Origin: an uncultured Bacteroidales bacterium
GTDB lineage: Bacteria > Bacteroidota > Bacteroidia > Bacteroidales > P3
Reading direction: 5' to 3'
Length of the DNA stretch: 24,768 bases
Assembly: GCA_937915785.1 (NCBI GenBank)
Contig: CALGGY010000112.1
Location: 1 to 24,768 of the forward strand
Part shown: one piece after another, positions 21,572 through 24,768 of the stretch
How positions within the stretch are numbered: the first letter of the stretch is position 1
Layout of the letters: each line of letters begins with the position of its first letter
Notes under the pieces: generated by a model
What the model was told of the DNA's origin: nothing
Database searches by the model: none
The model's input: the letters and a program-made list of their open reading frames with translations, nothing else
Made by a program: the position numbers and the translations under genes

Positions 21572-23248
21572 TTATTTTTGCAGTTTTTTGTAGCGTATGC
21601 GGTGCGGTGTGTCGTCGCCGAGGCGTTTGCGTCGGTTTTCTTCGTACTCGCTGTAGGAGCCTTCGAAGAAATACACCTGCGAGTCGCCCTCGAAAGCAAG
21701 TATATGGGTGCAAATGCGGTCGAGGAACCAGCGGTCGTGGCTGATGACCACGGCGCATCCGGCGAAGTTTTCGAGACCCTCTTCCAAGGCGCGCAGGGTG
21801 TTCACGTCGATGTCGTTGGTGGGTTCGTCGAGGAGCAGCACGTTGGCCTCGCTTTTCAGCGTAAGTGCAAGGTGCAGTCGGTTGCGTTCGCCGCCGGAGA
21901 GCACGCCAGCCTTTTTCTGCTGGTCGGTGCCGCCGAAATTGAATTTGGATAGGTAGGCACGCGAGTTCACAAGTCGGCCGCCTATCTGCAGATGTTCGTT
22001 GCCTTCGCTCACCACCTCCCACACGCTTTTTTCGGGGTCGATGTTCACGTGTTGCTGGTCCACATACCCTATCTTCACTGTTTCGCCCACGGTGAAGGTT
22101 CCGGTGTCGGGTTTTTCCAGCCCCATTATCAGGCGGAAGAGCGTTGTTTTTCCGCATCCGTTTGGTCCGATAACGCCCACTATGCCGGCCGGTGGCAGGT
22201 TGAAAGTGAGGTTTTCGTACAGCAGCCTGTCGCCGTAGGCTTTCGAAACCCCTTCTACTTCAAGCACTTTGTTGCCCAGCCGTGGTCCGTTAGGGATAAA
22301 TATTTCGAGGTTGGACTCTTTTTCTTTGGTGTCTTCGCTCATCATGCGTTCGTAGGATGCCAGACGTGCTTTGCCTTTGGCATGACGCGCTTTTGGTGCC
22401 ATGCGCACCCATTCCAGCTCGCGCTCAAGGGTTTTGCGGCGGCGGCTTTCTTGTTTTTCCTCCATGGCCAGACGTTTGGTTTTTTGGTCGAGCCACGACG
22501 AGTAGTTGCCCTGCCACGGGATGCCTTCGCCGCGGTCCAGTTCCAAAATCCAACCTGCCACGTTGTCGAGGAAATAGCGGTCGTGTGTAACGGCAATTAC
22601 GGTGCCTTTGTACTGCCGGAGGTGCTGTTCGAGCCAGTCGATGCTTTCGGCGTCGAGGTGGTTGGTGGGTTCGTCGAGGAGCAGAATGTCAGGTTCCTGC
22701 AGTAGCAGACGGCAGAGTGCCACGCGTCGGCGTTCGCCGCCTGAGAGGTTTCGCACGGGGGCGTCTTCATCGGGGCAGCGCAGTGCGTCCATGGCGCGTT
22801 CGAGGCGGCTGTCGAGCTCCCATGCGTCGTGCTGGTCGAGGAGTTCGGTAACTTCTCCCTGCCGTTCGATGAGTTTGGCCATTTCGTCGTCGCTCATGGG
22901 TTCGGCAAATTTGAGGTTTATCTCTTCGTATTCTTTGAGCAGGTCCACAGTTTCCTGCACGGCCTCCTGCACCACTTCCTTCACCGTTTTATTGTCATCG
23001 AGCTTGGGTTCCTGTTCGAGGTAGCCAACGGAGTATCCAGGAGCAAAAACCACCTGCCCCTGATAGCTGGAGTCCACCCCTGCTATTATTTTCAGAAGCG
23101 ATGATTTACCCGAACCGTTCAAGCCGATGATGCCTATCTTGGCACCGTAGTAGAACGAGAGGTATATGTTTTTAAGCACTTGTTTTTGAGGAGGGTACAG
23201 CTTGCCCACACCTACCATGGAGAAAATGATTTTTTTGTCGTCGGCCAT
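21572..23248 (-). CDS. ettA: ABC-F translation factor EttA (energy-dependent translational throttle)
   Basis: A 558-residue cytoplasmic ABC-F ATPase with two nucleotide-binding domains and no membrane segment. EttA binds the ribosomal E site and gates entry into elongation according to the ATP/ADP ratio. The first domain has Walker A GLNGSGKSS (about 42-50), signature LSGGERRR and Walker B LLLDEPTNHLD. The second has GPNGCGKTT, LSGGERNR and DEPTNDID. Between them lies the charged helical linker (about 240-320), and an arm-like insertion occurs in the first domain (about 90-140). Length agrees with E. coli EttA (555). The start is set at MADDKKIIFSMVGVGK because a longer in-frame extension upstream is not conserved in character and would overrun the promoter. 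The TATCTTTG box lies 27 bp upstream. The exported protein gene follows after 9 bp. Confidence 0.96.
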   Translation of the reverse strand: MADDKKIIFSMVGVGKLYPPQKQVLKNIYLSFYYGAKIGIIGLNGSGKSSLLKIIAGVDSSYQGQVVFAPGYSVGYLEQEPKLDDNKTVKEVVQEAVQETVDLLKEYEEINLKFAEPMSDDEMAKLIERQGEVTELLDQHDAWELDSRLERAMDALRCPDEDAPVRNLSGGERRRVALCRLLLQEPDILLLDEPTNHLDAESIDWLEQHLRQYKGTVIAVTHDRYFLDNVAGWILELDRGEGIPWQGNYSSWLDQKTKRLAMEEKQESRRRKTLERELEWVRMAPKARHAKGKARLASYERMMSEDTKEKESNLEIFIPNGPRLGNKVLEVEGVSKAYGDRLLYENLTFNLPPAGIVGVIGPNGCGKTTLFRLIMGLEKPDTGTFTVGETVKIGYVDQQHVNIDPEKSVWEVVSEGNEHLQIGGRLVNSRAYLSKFNFGGTDQQKKAGVLSGGERNRLHLALTLKSEANVLLLDEPTNDIDVNTLRALEEGLENFAGCAVVISHDRWFLDRICTHILAFEGDSQVYFFEGSYSEYEENRRKRLGDDTPHRIRYKKLQK

Positions 23249-23274
23249 AATGTGTATTGTGTTTGATGAAAATG

Positions 23275-23282
23275 CAAAGATA
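23275..23282 (-). promoter_or_regulatory. -7 promoter box of ettA
   Basis: TATCTTTG on the minus strand in the context GTATCTTTGCA, about 27 bp upstream of the ettA start codon. The expected -33 region (near 23302-23306) reads TTTC. The end of the IS element lies only about 15-20 bp beyond this region. Confidence 0.65.
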
Positions 23283-23319
23283 CGATTTTTTTTGCGAAAA
23301 AGCGTATGGCAGCAAGAAG

Positions 23320-23346
23320 TTATAGTAAACGTCATAATAAATTTCT
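23320..23346 (+). repeat. Left terminal inverted repeat of the IS630-like element
   Basis: 27 bp that match the complement of 24466-24492 at 24 of 27 positions. The outer 15 bp (TTATAGTAAACGTCA) are perfect, including the presumed TA target duplication. Confidence 0.9.
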
Positions 23347-23355
23347 GAATAATTA

Positions 23356-23387
23356 TTTGTAATTTGGATTTTTTTTGAGTATCTTTG
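23356..23387 (+). promoter_or_regulatory. Promoter of the IS transposase
   Basis: TTTG at 23356-23359 and TATCTTTG at 23380-23387, 20 bp apart, match the Bacteroidota consensus. The transposase ATG lies 19 bp after the -7 box. Confidence 0.75.
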
Positions 23388-23405
23388 CACTCAAAATAAA
23401 ACATC

Positions 23406-24477
23406 ATGAGGCACAAGATATTCAAGAATAATGTTGAAACTCTGAGAGTTAAAGGGAGAGCCATAATGGAATCCTCAATCGATTCCAGATATTACAATAG
23501 GGTTGCGGCGGTAAATGCAGTCCTCTCCGGTGTGGCTCCCAGTGTGGCAGCCGGGTGGTTTGGCATGACAGGAAGATCTTTGTCGGGCTGGGTGAAAAAG
23601 GCTGATGAACTCGGATTTGAATCGTTGAGGGACAAGCCAAGAACCGGAGCGCCGTCCAAACTGAACCCTCACCAAATCGAGATGATAGACGAAATGATAC
23701 AGTCGGCGCCGGCAAAGTACGGCGTTAGGGTGTGGGACGGGCCTTCACTATCCGAGGTGATAAAGCGCAAGTTCGGTGTCGCCCTTGGCGTAAGGCAGTG
23801 TCAGCGGCTGTTTCGCAAGCTGGGCTATTCAAGGCTTCGTCCGGGGACATACCCAAGCAAGGGTGATGAATAGTCCGTCGAAAGGAAAGCGTTCCCCAAA
23901 AAGAGCGGACATAGAGGGTGACGACTCCTTGGTGCCTGTATATCAGGACGAAGTCCATTTTCAGGTGCAGACAACGATAACGTCGAGTTGGTGCAAAAAG
24001 GGGAGTGCTCCTAAAGTGAAGTCGCTGCATGGCAGAGACGAGGTTTCGTACAGCGGCTTCGTCCGACCCGACACAGGGGAACTGTTCGTTGCAAAACCCG
24101 ACACTTTCAATTATGAAACCACAACCGAGTGTCTCAGAATGTACGTTGAAACCAACACATTAAGCGACGGGAAAAAGTTCGCCTTGATAATGGACAATAC
24201 CCCTTGGCGCAAAAAAGCCATCCGGATGATAGAGGAGGAGGGCAATGCCGAATATGCCGACATTCGAGAGAAAATGACTTTCATTAAACTCCCGCCATAC
24301 TCGCCCGACCTTAACCCGATAGAGCAAGTGTGGCGAATAACAAGGCGCGAAAACACCCACAATGTATTATTCAAAAACAAAGCGGAACTGGAATAGACGG
24401 TTGACAATGCGTTTGGCAAATGGTCCACACCAAACGAACAAATTAAAAAATTATGCTCATTTAAAAGAAAATTTTAA
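23406..24477 (+). pseudogene. IS630-family transposase, broken by two amber stops and a frameshift
   Basis: Frame one (23406-23873) encodes 155 residues with the helix-turn-helix and winged-helix DNA-binding domains (RVAAVNAVLSG..., then LFRKLGYSRLRPGTYPSKGDE). It ends at TAG 23871-23873. Reading through that stop gives SVERKAFPKK, which continues the family pattern to about 23900. There a one-base shift at CCCCAAAAA (23894-23902) leads into the frame holding ADIEGDDSLVPVYQDEVHF. The DDE domain is complete: Asp at 23947 (YQDEVHF), Asp at 24193 (MDNTPWRKK) and Glu at 24322 (SPDLNPIEQVW). A second TAG at 24394-24396 is followed by 26 more in-frame codons (TVDNAFGKW... to KRKF) ending in TAA beside the right inverted repeat. 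The usual His after DNxPW is Arg. A programmed shift is possible, but the two nonsense codons favour decay. Confidence 0.9.
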
Positions 24478-24492
24478 TGACGTTTACTATAA
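24466..24492 (-). repeat. Right terminal inverted repeat of the IS630-like element
   Basis: Complement of the left repeat at 23320-23346, with 24 of 27 positions matching and the outer 15 perfect. The end of the transposase frame (TAA 24475-24477) lies within it. Confidence 0.9.
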
Positions 24493-24519
24493 ATAAAACA
24501 TTAAAGAATATTATTGAGT

Positions 24520-24535
24520 TACGGAATAATCCGTA
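24520..24535. repeat. Small palindrome TACGGA/TCCGTA
   Basis: A perfect 6-bp stem with a 4-nt ATAA loop (24520-24525 with 24530-24535), between the IS end and the plus-strand terminator. It could be an operator-like site or part of the 3' region of the gene originally upstream; nothing else supports either. Confidence 0.4.
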
Positions 24536-24556
24536 GAAGTAGTTCTATATATAACC

Positions 24557-24589
24557 AAAGGCTTGTACCATACGGCGCAAGCCTTTTTT
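24557..24589 (+). terminator. Intrinsic terminator, plus strand
   Basis: A perfect 9-bp stem AAAGGCTTG/CAAGCCTTT (24557-24565 with 24578-24586) with a 12-nt loop, running into six T (24584-24589). It would stop transcripts coming out of the IS element. Confidence 0.85.
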
Positions 24590-24621
24590 ATCTCCTCCCC
24601 CCCACAAATCATCATAATAGC

Positions 24622-24654
24622 AATAAAAAGAGAGACGCAAAACTTTTGCGTCTC
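24622..24654 (-). terminator. Probable terminator for a minus-strand gene beyond the right edge
   Basis: The 23-bp palindrome GAGACGCAAAA-C-TTTTGCGTCTC (24632-24654) is followed on the minus strand by TCTTTTTATTG, a T-rich tract. On the plus strand it is followed only by CTTAAC. It therefore faces leftward and would end a transcript entering from the right. Confidence 0.65.
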
Positions 24655-24657
24655 CTT

Positions 24658-24768
24658 AACTCCCAACTGCAAACTCCCAACTGCAAACTCCCAACTGCCA
24701 ACTCCCAACTGCAAACTGCAAACTGCAAACTGCAAACTCCCAACTGCAAACTCCCAACTCCCAACTGC
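24658..24768. repeat. 7-bp tandem array AACTCCC/AACTGCA at the window edge
   Basis: Nearly 16 heptads in perfect register, cut by the end of the window: AACTCCC, AACTGCA, AACTCCC, AACTGCA, AACTCCC, AACTGCC, AACTCCC, four AACTGCA, AACTCCC, AACTGCA, AACTCCC, AACTCCC, AACTGC. Apart from the terminators described, the stretch 24493-24768 has no coding potential that I can support. Confidence 0.92.

Larger units (their letters stand above)
23323..24489 (+). mobile_element. Degenerate IS630-family insertion sequence
   Basis: An element of about 1,167 bp bounded by inverted repeats and containing one broken transposase gene. IS630/Tc1 elements insert at TA and duplicate it; taking TA at 23321-23322 and 24490-24491 as the duplication gives the ends used here. 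The inverted repeats are nearly intact while the transposase has two in-frame TAG codons and a frameshift, so the copy looks inactive but could be moved by a transposase in trans. It has inserted just upstream of the ettA promoter region. Confidence 0.9.

Noticed and set aside
23406..24477. Reassignment of TAG to an amino acid, suggested by two in-frame amber codons in the transposase
   Set aside because: Other genes in the window, including both small lipoproteins and nfeD, end at TAG, so TAG is a normal stop here.
24658..24768. Possible CRISPR array at the window edge
   Set aside because: The period is 7 bp with no spacers, so it is a simple tandem repeat; no cas gene is present in the window.

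Overview
The window looks like a piece of a Bacteroidales (Bacteroidota) chromosome. Several genes are preceded by the Bacteroidota promoter signature TTTG-N19-TAnnTTTG, with the -7 box TATCTTTG, TAACTTTG or TACCTTTG recurring. Shine-Dalgarno sites are essentially absent, exported lipoproteins are common, and the gene set (DUF2723 membrane glycosyltransferase, MtaB, DUF5715, DUF1015, EttA, NfeD with a ClpP-like domain) is typical of that phylum. I cannot name a genus.

Left part (1-5550) is an accessory-looking stretch. Two short lipoprotein genes flank an intergenic region rich in hairpins. A well-delimited two-gene operon (DUF5674 plus a small helical partner) follows, with a strong terminator before it and a perfect consensus promoter. 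Next come a DUF6922-like gene, an AT-rich orphan, a DUF1015 protein carrying an unusual cysteine-rich insert, an AT-rich DUF3883-type putative nuclease and an AT-rich gene broken by an in-frame stop. The AT-rich genes stand out from the GC-richer DUF1015 gene and from everything to the right.

Middle (5561-17395) is mostly envelope and housekeeping. On the plus strand are an MscS-type channel and a PagL-like outer-membrane lipid A deacylase. On the minus strand are DUF2723, then DUF5715 with mtaB (separated from DUF2723 by a strong terminator), and a zinc-ribbon lipoprotein, a C-terminal processing protease and arginine deiminase, probably read in that order.

Right part (17396-24768) holds a long NfeD/ClpP-like membrane protease (minus), a DinF-type MATE transporter (plus), a conserved exported protein downstream of ettA (minus), and a degenerate IS630-family element inserted just upstream of the ettA promoter. 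Beyond it lie terminators facing both ways, and the window ends inside a repeat.

The most unusual feature is a family of 7-bp tandem arrays at 7685-7754, 13559-13670, 17488-17771, 20837-20871 and 24658-24768. Four of them sit at the 3' end of a gene, overlap or abut its stop codon, and read the same way (AGTT-type heptads on the coding strand). The fifth predicts a minus-strand gene ending just beyond the right edge.
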